Source: Quercus robur
Taxonomy: Eukaryota > Streptophyta > Magnoliopsida > Fagales > Fagaceae
Assembly: GCF_932294415.1 (NCBI RefSeq)
Contig: NC_065535.1
Location: forward strand, 93,760,862-93,824,861
Direction: 5' to 3'
DNA: 64,000 bases
Shown here: in pieces, positions 45,831-59,618 of the stretch
How positions within the stretch are numbered: the first letter of the stretch is position 1
How the letters are laid out: the number at the start of each line of letters is the position of its first letter
Notes under the pieces: model-generated
What the model saw: the letters and a program-made list of their open reading frames with translations, nothing else
The model's database searches: none
Told to the model about the DNA's origin: nothing
Program-made: the position numbers and the translations under genes

Positions 45831-48800
45831 ATGGAAGCCATGAAACCGTTAATGAAGCTTTGTATCGCAAAACTAAAGCAAGGGACGCTGCTATGGCTCG
45901 AAGGTTTCAAAGAAGCATGTTATCTTCATCGCGTCGTCATTCTCTGCCTCAGGTCCCTTCTCTCTCTCTCTCTCTCTCTCTCAAATTTGTGTTTATTTTT
46001 TTTTTTTTTTTTTGTCCTTTAAATATTCAATTACTGTCTATGGATTTGTTTCTTTCTATTTTTGAAAAGCAAAAGTTTGTTGGCAGGTCGAGAAAGCTTT
46101 TGATCAGAACAGGGCAATGTTTTCTACTGAATGGTTTTATTTTCTTAGGAAGGTAAATTTCTTTGAGTCTCTTTAGATACTTTAATTGTATAAAAGTTTT
46201 GATTTTGGGCATTCAATTATTTCAGTTAGTTAGAAATTTCAATTGGGTTGGTTTCAATTTTTGTTTTTTAATACAATGGGTGATACTTTGTGCATAAAAT
46301 AGAAGCTGAGCAATTGGGTTGTTTTTGTATTAACTATGGCACAAAATTTATCATAAAGCTCCAAACTTGGATTAGTCTAAAGGACAGGATAAGTGGTAGT
46401 TGAGGAAAAATAATTATAATTTGGCCCAAACACATAGGTTTGTGCTTTTGGAGTCTCTCCAAGGTGTTATCGTATTCATGTCTTAGCCTGCATTTGTATT
46501 GTTAATTTTAGAGGTGTGACTGGGTTTATGAGTTCCAAGTTCTAATGCCATTTATTAAGAAGACTTTTTATTAAGAGAGAGAGAAGGGAGGGTGAAAGAC
46601 AAGTATACATAAAGCATTGTTTGATAATAGATAGTTGGGAGAGGGGGGATTTGAACCGTGGACATCTTTGTTGGAAACATCAGGAGGTGCTAGTTGAGCT
46701 ATGAGGCTCTTGTCTCAAGTATACATAAGTATACTAGGAAATCCCGCCCCCAAAAGAGTTTATACTAGAGATATCTGGGATTAGCAGTGTAGCTTTTATA
46801 TAGGTTAAATCTTCCCTAATTGTGATCCCTTCACAAGGTCTGTCCTTTCTTGTGCTGTAATGCCATCCCATGAGGTAAATGGAACTTGATCATCACTTAG
46901 GTGACAACTTCTATCTAAATGGGGCAAGAAAATACACACAAAAAGCGGAAAAAGAAGAAGCAGCAATTGTCAATCATAGGAAACTGAAAGCTTATATTTT
47001 TAGGCTTATTAAATCCTAATGACTCAATGCCCTAGCTTGATTACATGAATGAAAACACAGCAAACCCTTGTAACTTAAAAATACTTTGGACACAAGCATT
47101 TCATAGGTGATGGAAAATTCTATTAAAAATTCCTCATACTCTTTGACAAGAAATTTCATGTGTATTAGGCATTAAAATTTTCTCTCTAGGGGATTTCAAT
47201 AATTAATAAATGCTTTTTACGTATAAAAAAATCTAACTGAATATTGCTTTATATATTTTTTGGGGTGGAGGGTAGCCTCTAATAAAAAAGTTCCACTTGT
47301 TGCCTTCATATTTGTGTTATTTTTTATAATTGGTATAATAAGTGGAAATTTATTTATCCGGTGGTTTCTAACTTGCTTTTCATATCCATTTCCAGTTGTT
47401 TGAGCATTTTTTTCCCAATTTCAATATACTGTGTTAGTTTATGTAGTAATGCTTCTGTTGGTTGTAGCAGTGTATCATGCATGTTACGATCAAATAATTT
47501 AAATATCTTCAATATCTCTGTGCAGCATGATCGTCCTAAATTCTGTGGTCATCCCAATGCTCTTCTGGATATTACCTGATCAGTGCTCACAGATTAGTAC
47601 TCAAGTACCATGTTCTTTTGGCGGCATTTTAAAATTGTATTCTGTCTTGCGGCTTGGACTGATACAACTCTTTTATGTAAGTGAAAGTAACATAATTATC
47701 ATTTTATTCCCTCACTCATGTAACTTTTGTAATGATCATTGCAGGAATGTAAACTGGTTGAGCATTTTCAATTGTATTTATTAAATTTTTTATATCAGGA
47801 AGCTGGATTAATTCGTATCATTCATAAAAGCAAAAGAGCACATATTGGAAACCCAAATCAAATGCCTATATTACTCATAAAACCCCAATTGAGATACCAA
47901 TAAGCACAATCCCATATAGGCTGCATGAGCCAGTTCAAATTTCTTAACAGCCCACTCTTGTAATGATCAAATGAGTTTCTAGAAACATGTTTTCTTAGCT
48001 TTGGGCACATGAAAATAGAGTTCCCATGCACTATCTAGAGTCCCAAGCTGAGGTTCTAATTGACCAGGAATGACATGTTGCCTCACAGAAGAACTTTGAA
48101 AGAGGTTTGGAATTCTCACTAATAATTTTATAAAGAATCATGGAAGAAAAAAAAAAAAAAAAACCCACCATGGTTGAGACAAATCACAGAAACTCAAGAT
48201 TTTTCAAGCTACCAAACTATATTTTGATCTTCATTGTTGTTACCGCTCTAGGTGTTTGTTAAAGGTTACATACAAAGTTGAAAGTGGCTGTAATTGTTAC
48301 ACAGAAACTATTCCTATATTCTGATTGACAAACAAGTTTCTAACAAATTAAAATGACTACATCTGGACTTGATCATAAAAAATAACAAAACAAACTAGTC
48401 TAAGCCATCCCATTGGTTTCAGTGCTGATCTGACTTTTGCTGTCACACTTTTCTCTAGTCTTGTGGATATTTCTCCTCCCTTTATAATTTTCTACCTTCT
48501 AATACTTTGAATTTCTTGTAAAACTATAAAACCCTGCTTATCCAACGAATATATATATTCTCAGATATGATTATCATAGATTTATTGTGTTCCAAATTTC
48601 TAATGAGGCTATACACCCCCAACCCATTTCCCCTATTTTGAAAGAGAGTCATAGTATTCTTAAAGTTTGTTTTCCTTAATAAGGAGGTTAGAATAAAACA
48701 GCATATTGGACATAACTTGTTGAAATATGCAGGTGATGACACCATATGTTTATCTGTAGCTTTTGTTTCCATGTTAAAGAACTTATTTCTCTTTCAATTT

Positions 48801-51800
48801 CTTCCGTTGCTTTCAGTGGCCCTGATCATTTTATGTAATTATTACTTGCAGGTCTTTTGGTTCTACCCATTATACATGTTCAGCTTAATTCTAAGCAGTC
48901 TCTGGTACTGTTTCCCTTGTCATGGCTATGTTCTTTGCTTTATGTATATCTCTGATTGTTTCAGCTTGGTGCCTATAGCTATGAGTTGGACCTAGATATG
49001 CCTCACCTTGCATCTTTGAATGTTTATGGTCATGCACTGTTATATGAACTGAATATAAATGTTTAATCTCATTACGAGGAATCTGGGATTTTGCTTGGTT
49101 TCTAATCACAACTTGTTACATCATCAGTTGAGTAGAAAGAGAGAATTAGATTATCTGAGTTAATATTAGTTTCTCAGCCTAATTTTTTTATACCAGAGCA
49201 AGTTTCTTTCCCCCCTAATTCATTTTTCCCTAGGCATCCCCTCTAAGGCTTAATTTGTTGTCTTCCCTAATCCGAAACTGTACTATTCTTCATCCAGGTA
49301 CAATGACATTGCCAAGTTTGGTTTTGCCGCAATGGGGAGATCTGGGTCCTCTGTAGTGGAACCGTCAAGCCCAAGCGAGACATTGACTGCACAAAGTACA
49401 GCTCATACGGAAAGACTAGCTGGCCTGGGCGGGTAAAATTCCTATTAATGGTGTTTTAAATTTATTAATTACTGCTGATTGCATGCACTTAATCACAAAT
49501 AACAAATGGATTGGTTTTTAAAATGGATTCTTTGCTGCCAATTGCAGGAACTTATTTACAAATCACAAATGATTTACAATAAAATCTTAAAGATTTTTTT
49601 TATTCTTGTTCAGTGTCATGGTTGGGATAGGAGAGCAGGTGTTTTCAGTTATTCTTTTGAGTTTTTTCTTCCTGGAGGTAAACTATATCTTTACATCATT
49701 ATATTCTTTGTGTGTGCCTGTTTTTGTACATTTATTGCCTGTTGATGAACCTGTTACTGCATTTTTTGTTTTGCAGTTCTTTAAGCATATTGTATCATTG
49801 GAAATGCTTATAATCTACAACAACTCATTTCAATTTGTTATCTCTTTACTTTTTGGGTTACAGACATGATAGTTTTTGAGAATTATATGCAGGTTTTTGC
49901 CACAGGATTTATACCTTATGTAGGGAAAGCGATCAATTTCCTACTCCTGTCCTGGATGTATGCCTACTACTGTTTTGAGTATGTGATGCATTAAATCAGT
50001 TGTTCAATATCTTGTACTCGCATTTGGCTAGATAATTACTAATTAAGCTTTTGTACCTTTTAGATACAAATGGAATTTTTCTGAAGTGGCTTTGGACAAA
50101 AGACTGGACTACTTTGAATCCAACTGGGCATTTTTTGCGGGTTTTGGTAAATTACTTTTCAGTCAAATCAATTGCTTAGTTTGATTTGCTTTAGTGCACC
50201 TTTTAGTTTCACATGGCAAAATATGTTGCTCAGGTACACCTGGGTTCTCTTTATTTGCTTGCTTTATGGTTTCTGATATGAAAAACTCTTTTGAGTACTG
50301 ATCTTAGAAGCAAACCCCGAGTTCTTAGTAATGTGGCTTAATGGTTAGAAATTGAAGCTGACTTGATAACTGTACGCACCAGCTTCCACAATGCTGATAA
50401 AGGAAGATTGAGTAGTTGACATGAGTAGTTTAGTCAAGTATTTGGAATGATGGTGTGCTTTAATCAAAATCTTTATGTACTGGTTAATGTCATCAATACC
50501 AAATATTGGGTATGAGGAATCCTAGAATCTAATAAATTTTTTAATTATCACTGTTTTCTGTAGTGAATTGCTGCATACCATGACTTAAATTATTGTGTAT
50601 TGTAAGATATACTTGAGTCTTGAAAGACTCTCTAGTTAGCAATAAAAATATTTGAGGGTATATCAAATTGTGAAAAATGAACTACCTAACAAGTGCATGT
50701 TTGTCCAACAGTATTATAACACATATATTTACTTCATATAATGTTTAAGTGAAGTTTCTTTCCAAATGGACAGATCTTATTTGGTAATTTTGAGATGTGG
50801 ATGGAATATGTATACGTTTGAAAGAAAGAAGGAATAAACATGTAGAAATATACAATGATCAGGAACTCTTTTAGATATATACAAATATATTCTTGATTTG
50901 TTGGTAAAGTCCATGCTAAATTTGACATGTGATTTCAATTATTTCAAAAGAATAAGCTTCAGAACACAAAGCTTTTCACCTGGCTAGGTCAGTCTCATAA
51001 ATGATTTACCTATGAGATTCTGATGGTTAGTGAGGACTGAGGACATCATACAGGTGTTTTGCAGTTTTATGATACAATATATTGAATCTGACTCTGGTGG
51101 CCCTTTTTGAACAATGTTGTTTCTCCTTCATGACTCATGAGCTGGAGGAGCAGTGATTGAAGAAGAGGATAGTCTGGTTGTTTTAAAGGAGTGAGTGGCA
51201 CAGTTGACGGAAAAAGGAAAATCTAAAAGTAATTTTTATAAGAACTTCTAAGTTAATGTTTAGTGCATTACAAAGCAAATTAGATCTATGCATACAAAAA
51301 GTGATCTCAGTGATGTCTCAAATTTCATTGTTTGCACCAAACAATGCTGTGGGAACATAAGAGGTCCTACATACTTTCTGTTTGTTTTTCTTTCGCATGT
51401 TCAGGATTGTGGTCATTATTTTCCTTAATTTTTTTCCAGGAAGCCCCTGTGTTCTGGCTATTTTCTTCGTCTCACCTCTTGTGAGCTATGGGGTTATGGC
51501 TGTACTCTTTCCGCTGGTACAATCACTTTCCTTTTCTGTTAACTGTTAAATTTAAAGAATTTTCCTCTTTACTTAAGTTCAAATGTGCTTCTATATTTTC
51601 TTCATTAATGCGTGTGACTGTTGTGTTTTTCAGTTTGTTCTGGCTGCAACTTGCTCAGGCGCTGAGCAGGATATTTCTTTTCCAAGAAGAAAATGGAGAG
51701 GTGTTGGATTGGGAAGGCTTCCAATATTTTACGCAGCTGACAGTTTGTCGTAAGCTATCCTCTCTATCTGTTGTCTCTATGCTCAAAAAAAGTTATGTTT

Positions 51801-53647
51801 TGATTTGTTATAGATACAATGGTCCAGTTCAGATATTATTTGAGCACCTCATAATCACCTCCTATTTTGTGGGTCAATATAAATAGTTGCTATTGAGTCA
51901 ATAGCAACTATTTATATCTTTTTCTTTTGGAAGTATAGAGTATAGGCTTCCATTTTGCGGTTTACCTATGATGTAAACAAGGCAACTAGATTAGAAAATT
52001 TTCTTTTGTCAGGTCTCTTAGTCGTAGGCAATTTGGTGGATAATTTCTGTCAGGCAGCTGCCCCACCTCAAAGGAGCAAAAGAATAAATTATAAAAGTAT
52101 TGTGTGAATGTACAAAATTCTATAACAATGTTTATTTTCTGATGTGCTGTAGATGGAAAAAACCGCTCTTATTTGGATAAGTTTGTCTTGTCAATGGAAT
52201 TCTTCTCTGTTGAATTGATGGAACATTAGGAAATGTGTTCTAAAATACTGTGGGCTTTATAGAATTTCTTAGGCATAATTATCTTGATTTGTGATATTCT
52301 TGGAATGGAGTGGATTCTTTTTATCTGATATCACCATTCATTCATTAGTATGGCACTGTTACCAAGAAATAATCCAACGCCACTAGCATTGCAAGAAATA
52401 ATGCATAAATTATTTTGGTTATCTAAAAAGCCCAAGCCTTCTCTTTCCTCCTGTTCACCCCTTCCTTTCTAGCATCATAATTAGTGGAAGATGCCTGATT
52501 CTAAAGCTCTCTGGTACACCTGGTCAAAGGACCCAGACCTAGTTGTTTAACCCCTGGTCTCTCCCTTTTTCTCCAATTTTGTGCTATTTCTGCATAACAG
52601 GCACATGGCCTGTTCCTTGAATCCTTCAATCAGGACATCTGAAAATTTTCTGAAGCCTTGCATATGCCTCAAAACCTAATCTGATACTACCTTTCCCTCC
52701 AAATACGCCGTCCCTCTCTGCTTGCTACCTACTTTGGCCACCATGTCAAGTCTAGATTGACTTATCTTGATAGCTTCCAATCAAGAGAGAGAGAGAGGGG
52801 AGAGAGAGAGAGAGGGGACAAAGACCTTACTTTTTTAAAAAAGTGATCATATAGTAGATTGGCCATATGGCCCATTCATCTAATGACTGATCTGAGAACC
52901 CTTTAATTGACCCAATTATAAGCCAGGCTTGAGTGGCTCAATCCATTTTCGAGAGACTCTCTCTCTCTCTCTCACACACACATACACACACACACACTCT
53001 TGCGTCCTTATTTAGCTAATTATTCTTCTGTATAGTATTTATGGCTTGGATAGAATAAAATAGAAAACAAAATTAAAGTAGATCTACCAACACAACTAAA
53101 TGAACAGCCCTTTCAAACTAAAAAGAAAGTGTTCCTACCAAGTGACTGTTCTACAAATACTGAAGCTCTAGGTACTCTGCTGCTTGATTCTTCTTCTTTA
53201 GTTATGGTCATATTACTCAAACTTCTATACTTTTGCTAATATGGGTCTAGTTATTGGCCTGGGCCAATTATTCCTGGAAGCTTACAATACTCATTTAGAT
53301 ATGACATGTTATTTAAGAAAATAAATAGAAGTACCTGGGAAAACATTGATTTTTGAGATACAAAAGACTATAGTTTTAGACTAGTGCAAATGTGCTGAAA
53401 GATCATATATCTGCAAAGCACCTGATGAAATTCATGCTACTATCTTGTTTATAGTGCAACAAGATTCGTTCTCATTGATTTGATATTCTGTAGTGCTTCA
53501 AAAAGGAAATTTGGCATTGTTTGAATCTTATATTATGAGACCAATGTTTTCCGCATGTCTTGATTGGCCTTGTTCTGCAGGCTGCGGGTGTTGTCTCTCT
53601 TGCCTTTGAAACCCCAAGACAAAACTCAAGAAATTAAGGCACATTAA
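45831..53647 (+). CDS. EI24: EI24 (etoposide-induced 2.4) homologue, membrane protein
   Basis: Eleven coding exons: 45831-45952, 46087-46152, 47526-47676, 48852-48904, 49298-49432, 49614-49677, 49893-49978, 50064-50146, 51440-51516, 51634-51749 and 53581-53647. They give 339 residues in one frame. Recognisable segments are LWLEGFKEACYLHRVVILCL at the N-terminus, IRTGQCFLLNGFIFLGS, IPMLFWILPDQC, FWFYPLYMFSLILSSLWYND, GIGEQVFSVILLSFFFLEV, LLLSWMYAYYCFEYKWNFS, KRLDYFESNWAFFAGFG and KWRGVGLGRLPIFYAADSL. There are about six hydrophobic helices. EI24 family proteins are ER multi-pass proteins; in animals they act in autophagy and growth suppression, and the plant role is less clear. The start is the first ATG of the frame and fits the family. 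All introns are GT-AG. No defect is seen. Confidence 0.94.
46613..46715 (-). mobile_element. SINE in EI24 intron 2, with 13-bp TSD
   Basis: CAAGTATACATAA flanks it at 46600-46612 and 46716-46728. On the minus strand it has an A-box-like CATAGCTCAACTAGCACCTC and a B-box GGTTCAAATCCCCC. The head is close to a tRNA. The exact duplication suggests a recent insertion. Confidence 0.85.
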
Positions 53648-54010
53648 GAAGTTCTGGCCTAATGCTAAGACAATTTATGAACAGTAAGTTTTATTGTTGA
53701 TATCTGAAGAAAATTCCCTTATATAGAATGTGTTCTAATGTATGTTTTAACTTGCCATTCAGAAAAATGGTGAACCAAAGTCAAGAGGAAACTTTGGTGG
53801 AGGCATGCAGTGATGCTGATGCAAATTGTTCATCTAACTTGCGTATAGAGGGGGAAAAGAATAATCAAAATGCCTAATAGCTGGTTCTCTCCAAAGTTTA
53901 CTCCAAGAGGATAGCTGGATTCCATGATTTCATTTTGTTATGGTGTGACAGGATACAGATAATTTTGTGCCTAATGTGTATATAAAGTATAAACTAAGCA
54001 TGGAAATTTG
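53648..54010 (+). other. EI24 3'UTR with a possible spliced end
   Basis: After the stop at 53647, a donor-like ACAGTAAGTTT at about 53679 and an acceptor-like CATTCAG at about 53762 suggest an intron in the 3'UTR or an alternative last exon (53763-53876, open in one frame: KMVNQSQEETLVEACSDADA). Which form is used cannot be told from sequence. Confidence 0.4.
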
Positions 54011-54877
54011 AGGTAAAGTATAGGAGCAGCATAGAGGTTTAATAATTAATTCTGTATCTTGTGTATGTTAGCTTTCATATGTACAGAAATTTAATCACGA
54101 AAAAAATCATTCAATGATAGCTATTGATGGCCGAATTGCAATTCTGCCACCATACAGGGTGTTATGACCATTGCTTTCTCATTGCAATTATCTTTGTTTT
54201 CAAACTGTGCCTTTTTTGTCTTTTCTTAGTTTCTTAACGCTATGGATTTCAGTTAGCTCAAGAAATAGTCCACAATTGTCGAATAGGAACTTGTGTTCAA
54301 ATCTTGCCTATTTCAAAAAACCTATCGTTGTTGACAAAAAAAAAAAAACAAAAACAAAAAACAAAAAACAATTATCATAAAGCGATCTCTATAAGTTAAT
54401 ATACGTCCTCTGCTTGGTTTCCATTTGCCAAAGCTTAATTAAAAATTCAATGTCTCTAAATAGAAACACCCTCTTAATCATCTGATTCTCCTTCAAGAGT
54501 CTGGGGTTGGTGCAAAGTGTCAATTACTTTGGGAGTAACCTTCAAGAGTCTGGGTTGGTGCGAAGTGTCAATTTTTTTGGGAGTAGGGATTCACAATGTC
54601 ATTTTTTTAAAAATAGGGTATAACAATATGCTTACACCAAATCTTTTGGGTGTTTCTGTAATCTACCTTAACAGTAAATAACTAAATAAATAATTCAAAT
54701 TCAAGTTTGTAACAAATATAATCATAATTTTTTTTAATAAATTTTATAAAATAGTCATGTACCAAACGATATATATATATATATAAACACTAATTAGCCG
54801 TTCATATGTTTACCAATTAATAATTGAAAAAGTTTAAAGACACTACTTTTACGTCACAATTTTAAAATGATTTTTTT

Positions 54878-55026
54878 TAGAGAGTTTTAACCTATGCGTC
54901 TCTCTCTGATGATAGCTCTTTATTATTAGACTAAGACATCAATCGGTTTTTAGTGTAGATAAGGATTAAACTCCAGATTTTTAATTAAACCATCAAAGAT
55001 TTTACCAATTGAATTAATTAAAATCC
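54878..55026 (-). mobile_element. SINE copy, degraded
   Basis: On the minus strand it reads AATTCAATTGGTAAAATC, then GGTTTAATTAAAAATCTGG, a worn B box GAGTTTAATCCTTATC and ACTAAAAACCGATTGATGTC. It has the same order as the copy at 57650-57788. Confidence 0.6.
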
Positions 55027-57649
55027 ACTAATTTAAAAATGATTATTTGTGAGTAAAAGAGAAAATTGTAAGTCCATGTGAAAATAAATTGTATATCACT
55101 CATAAATCATAATCAATTACTATATTAAGTTGTGACAAATAGCATAGTCTCAGAATAACGCGGTTAATAATTTAACATCCAAAAGATTAAAAAAAAAAAA
55201 AAAAAAATCTTGAAAAGTGAGGGCAAAGATTTTGAGAGGGAATGAAGGTGTATGTATAGTATGGGAATGTCACCTGTGTGTGCGTGTGTTTTTTTTCTTT
55301 TTAAAGTCCACGCGCTCTATCGCTGTCCACAATTACCAAATCCGCACTTATGATCTCCATGATTGGAGCACGTGAAGCGCGTGGAACTTTTATTTATTCC
55401 AAAATCAAGTATATCTAAATACTATAGCTTCATGACTCATGACCATGGAGCCAGCCAAGACAGAATCATCCTAGCCGTCAATTCACTTTACAGATCACTC
55501 ACGATCATCATCATCATCACCCACCTCTATATGTCCTTTCCCTAATCAGTTTTTTTTTTTTAATACTAATTATTTTAACAAACACGATAAGAGAGAATAA
55601 TATTTTAAAACACTACTCAAACATAATATTTTTATAGTGATAAATTGTTATTGGTTCTATTTGGATCCACCACTAATGTCGTTTTTTAATTTACTATTAA
55701 AAGCTTGTTACTTAAATTCAGTTATGAAATTTTTGTACTCCTAACGCATATCACTTTTAATAATTACATCTATTTTTTTTTTATATAATTAGAATTATTA
55801 TAAAGGTCAAAATGTGTACTTTTATTATATTTGTTTTGTTAATTAGAAAGTTAAGAATATAATAATCCCAATTGTAGCTTTTTGGTCGCGGAAATTGCGG
55901 ATTAGTGGAACACTAGCCGATGTCATAAAAAAATGGAGGCGGGAAAGGTTTATGAACTAAATATGTGAATATGCTTTGCACAATGACACAAATCCTTTTT
56001 CTTTTTTCTTTTTTTATAATTTTTTTTTCTTGAGAAAAGGATATGAAAGTTATGTTTTGTCTATTATACAACTCAAAAACTAGTGCCTATAAATGAAAAT
56101 AGGGGGTGGGTTGACTTAAGCTTGCAATTTAGTCCAACTCCATGCCTTCATGTATAGCTTAAAGTTTAAACTTTAAACCCTTTAAAGTTTAAATAAGTTT
56201 AAACCAACTAGTATAATACATATTTTTTTAGTTAATGTAATTTAGAGTATTTTTTTTCTTTTATTTTAACTATCCATTTTATTATTCAATTTTAATTATA
56301 ATTATAATTATTGAAATATTTATTTTAGTTTACATATAATTATTAATTATATAATCTATAATGTTCAATTTTTTGTTTTTTGTTTTTTTAACTTAGAAGC
56401 TTTGAAGGGTGCTTTTACAAGTGTGATAGGGGAACTTATTGTCAATTAGGGAAGGTTTTGTGAGTGTTGAAAGAAAAATCCAAGATCCGCAGCATTATTG
56501 GTCGATGTGAAACAGAAAACAACAAATGCAATTATTTCGTTGAGATATCTATAAGCCTCACTCTTAAAGGATTGTTGTTTTTCCTTTTAAATCAATACAA
56601 GACTTAAAAAGGGAGAATCATTGTAATTTTCAATACAAAATCTTATCTTTGATACTAAAAAGAACATAACTAGAACTAAGAACCTCTCTATTGGAAGCAT
56701 TTGAATATACCTGTCTTGCACTTAGCTAAGTTCTTTTAGATCTGATTTTTATGCACATGTAAATGGACTGGTTATTAAGCTGTATATAGATTTAAGATCT
56801 TATCAGTATCCAAATTTGGCTACAAGATGCAGAAATTTTAGTAGCATGTAATGATTTCCATCATAGTTGCCCAAAACTAGATGTGGCAAGGGTGTAACAT
56901 ATTAAAATTCTTTCCATTTTTTTAAGTTTTAAAATGCTCAAGAATTTGGTAAAAGGAATCGCCTTATATTATAAGTATATGCTTCTTATCTACATTGATG
57001 CCCCTATAATAAATGCTTCTTATCTATATAGATACCCAATCTTTTTCTCACTGATGTGATGGATGCTTTAACAAGGGAAAGAAAATCGGTGCCCAAAAAA
57101 AAGGGGGAAAGAAAACAAAATAGGGAGACCAAGGTGTAAATTCAAGAAACAGTACCAACAACTCAAAGGAGCATGTAAACATATATAAATGAGAATAATG
57201 ATTAAGCAATAAAAATTGGTAATATGGGACATTACAATCTTGCAAAATATAACATTATTATTGGGCTATTACTTGAATATCGACTTTTGGGTTTAGCGCA
57301 TAGTTATTATCCACTTCATTAATTTGTTTTTATTTTTATTTTTGATATAATTTTTACAAAATCCAAAAGATTTTTCAGAATTTCTTATGTTGATTAATAA
57401 CTTTGTGTTTAAAAATGGTGGTAAGTATTAAACAATCCACCGTCCAAGTATTGTAATGATGTAATCTTCCAAAAGGCTGAAAATCAGGGAGATATCTAAA
57501 ATATGTGAGTCTGCCTTAAAAGAAATCAGTACATGCCTAAAAAAAATTAGGGACTAGGAAAGCAGCCAAAAAATATTCTTCCTTTTTTTATGATTTTAAG
57601 GGGCCAACAATATTCTAGTATAGATATAGTATTTGTTAGGATTATATAT

Positions 57650-57788
57650 ATTTAGAGAGTTTCAACTTATGGTGTCCGCTCTTAATGATAAAGAGACACC
57701 AATCAATTTTTGATGTAAACGAGAATTGAATCTCAAATCTCTTATTCAACCATAAAAAACTTTACCAATTGAGCTAACTGAAAATCAC
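57650..57788 (-). mobile_element. SINE copy with good A and B boxes
   Basis: On the minus strand the A-box TCAGTTAGCTCAATTGGTAA is followed by a B-box-like GAGATTCAATTCTCG and the family 3' part CATCAAAAATTGATTGGTGT, ending in CTCTAAATATATA. It is the clearest of three relatives in the window. Confidence 0.72.
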
Positions 57789-58350
57789 AAAGATAAAATA
57801 TATTTTGATCCTTAAAATTTGGGCAAGATTTTATATTAGTCATTCAAATTGAAAAGCTGTAATTATATCTTCTTCAATTATTTATTAGGTAACGACTGAA
57901 TTCTCCCATCCATCAACTATTACTATTCTACTACTTTTCTACCAACTTAAAAATATAAGTCATATTATTAACTCCAGTCATTCAACCATTAAGCAAAATT
58001 CACTTTCTTCATTCAACAAACAGGTTAGTCCATTTTTGTTCTTGACTATTAATTGTGTCGATTTTGATCTTTAATTCTCAAAATTAAGTCAATTTCATCG
58101 TTTGAACTTTCCGTTAAAATTCTTTAACAGTATTTTGTAACCTGACAAATGGAACACATGTTAGTTGCACACACTTTATAACTACTTTCATCAATACTAT
58201 GATCAAACATTCCAGTCAAAGTGTTAACGAAAATGAGACAAATGGATGAAATTAGCCTAATTCTTAGGCTCCAATGGGATGCGCAGTCAGAGATAGTAGA
58301 TCAACGCTCTTCTTTTCCTAGTCTTTTGGAGTAGATTTCTTACTTGAGTT

Positions 58351-58441
58351 TTTTTTTTTTTTTTTGAAAAACAAACACACATATCCACAAAGGAGAGGGA
58401 AAGCAACTCTAACACAAAAACACATTACAAATGCACAATAC
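58351..58441 (-). mobile_element. Short retroposed fragment with A-tail and 14-bp TSD
   Basis: The sequence lies between TTCTTACTTGAGTT (58337-58350) and TTCTTACTCGAGTT (58442-58455). On the minus strand it is about 75 bp ending in some 17 A, the structure of a LINE-driven retroposition. The source RNA is not recognised. Confidence 0.72.
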
Positions 58442-59320
58442 TTCTTACTCGAGTTAGATCCACACTACAGGTTACTTTATATCTTTTTGGAGCATTGCTT
58501 TACTAATAAGGGCTCACAAATAATCCCGTCAAAATTTTAACAAAGATGAGTACTTAAATGGGTTAAATTAACTTGATTTCAAAATTTGAGGAACCAAAAT
58601 TGAACATAATTTATAAATGTGAGATAAAATTAAACCGCGTTTGATGGCTGAATGACCAAATTAGGTTTAGCCTAAAAACTAAAAATACTACCATATATAT
58701 ATATATATATATTTAAAAAAAAAAATTCAAAATACTACCATATATAATACTCCAACAAAGTACAAAAAATTACATGCAGAGAATAGTTTTTACTCTTTAC
58801 AATGCGGAGGAGAAGGGGTGAAAAATAAAAAGTAGGAGGTAAAGCCAACAGACATACCCTTTGGCTTTTTGGAGTTAGGACCGTCTCTACAGCAACAGTG
58901 AGAAAGTGATGGTAAATATTTGTACGTAATGGCTCTCTTTCTTTCTCTCTCACATACATATATAGGATTAGTTCGCTGCCGAGTTTCTTTCATTGTCCTA
59001 TCTGCTCCTTTTCCATTTCTATGAGAGTTCATACTTCACATGCATTTTTTTCTATTTAGTATTTATCTTCCCATACAGCTCAAAAAGATTAAAAATACAA
59101 CTCAAAAGATTTTTGTTCAAATAACTTTCAATTCCTTTTGCTCGTTTTTCATTTTGCTTTTTTACCATTTTCTCATACAAACAAAGCAAATAGCAATACT
59201 AGTAAACAAACACGAACAAATATTGATCCTCCTATACAATCTCTCTGCCTGTTTCCTCTAGTCCCTTTGGACCAAACTAACAAATTACATCTCAAACTTC
59301 ACATCAATCTAGTAAAATCC

Positions 59321-59356
<36 letters not shown>

Positions 59357-59618
59357 AAAAAATTCAAAGGACACTACAATGAGAACTAGGAATCTCTCTT
59401 CACTCACAGACGACGATGATCCATTTGCAAAACAAACCCAACTTCCAAATCTGCAAAACAAAGCCAACAACCTCTAGCTCCATCTCCCATAGAATGAAAT
59501 GTAAAAAAAAAAAAAAGAAAGAAAACCAAGCTGTCTTTTTTTTCTTTTTTTCTTTTTTTGGTGTACATAATAAATAGTATAAGAGCAACTAACCCAACTC
59601 GTATTTAATTCAGAATTG

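Larger units (their letters stand above)
54011..59618. other. Long AT-rich spacer between EI24 and TCP genes
   Basis: No gene found. Contents are two minus-strand SINE copies (54878-55026, 57650-57788), a retroposed fragment with 14-bp duplications (58337-58455), a self-complementary TTTAAAGTTTAAAC cluster at about 56155-56210, TA runs near 54770 and 58690, and a 32-base A-run at 59322-59353. The last 250 bp are probably TCP 3'UTR. Confidence 0.5.

Noticed and set aside
45755-46156. An alternative frame starting upstream of the EI24 start
   Set aside because: Its N-terminus matches no family, while the frame from 45831 gives the EI24 start and joins in phase to all later exons.
46645-46715. 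A real tRNA gene
   Set aside because: Has A and B boxes only; the acceptor stem does not pair, and exact flanking duplications mark it as a SINE.
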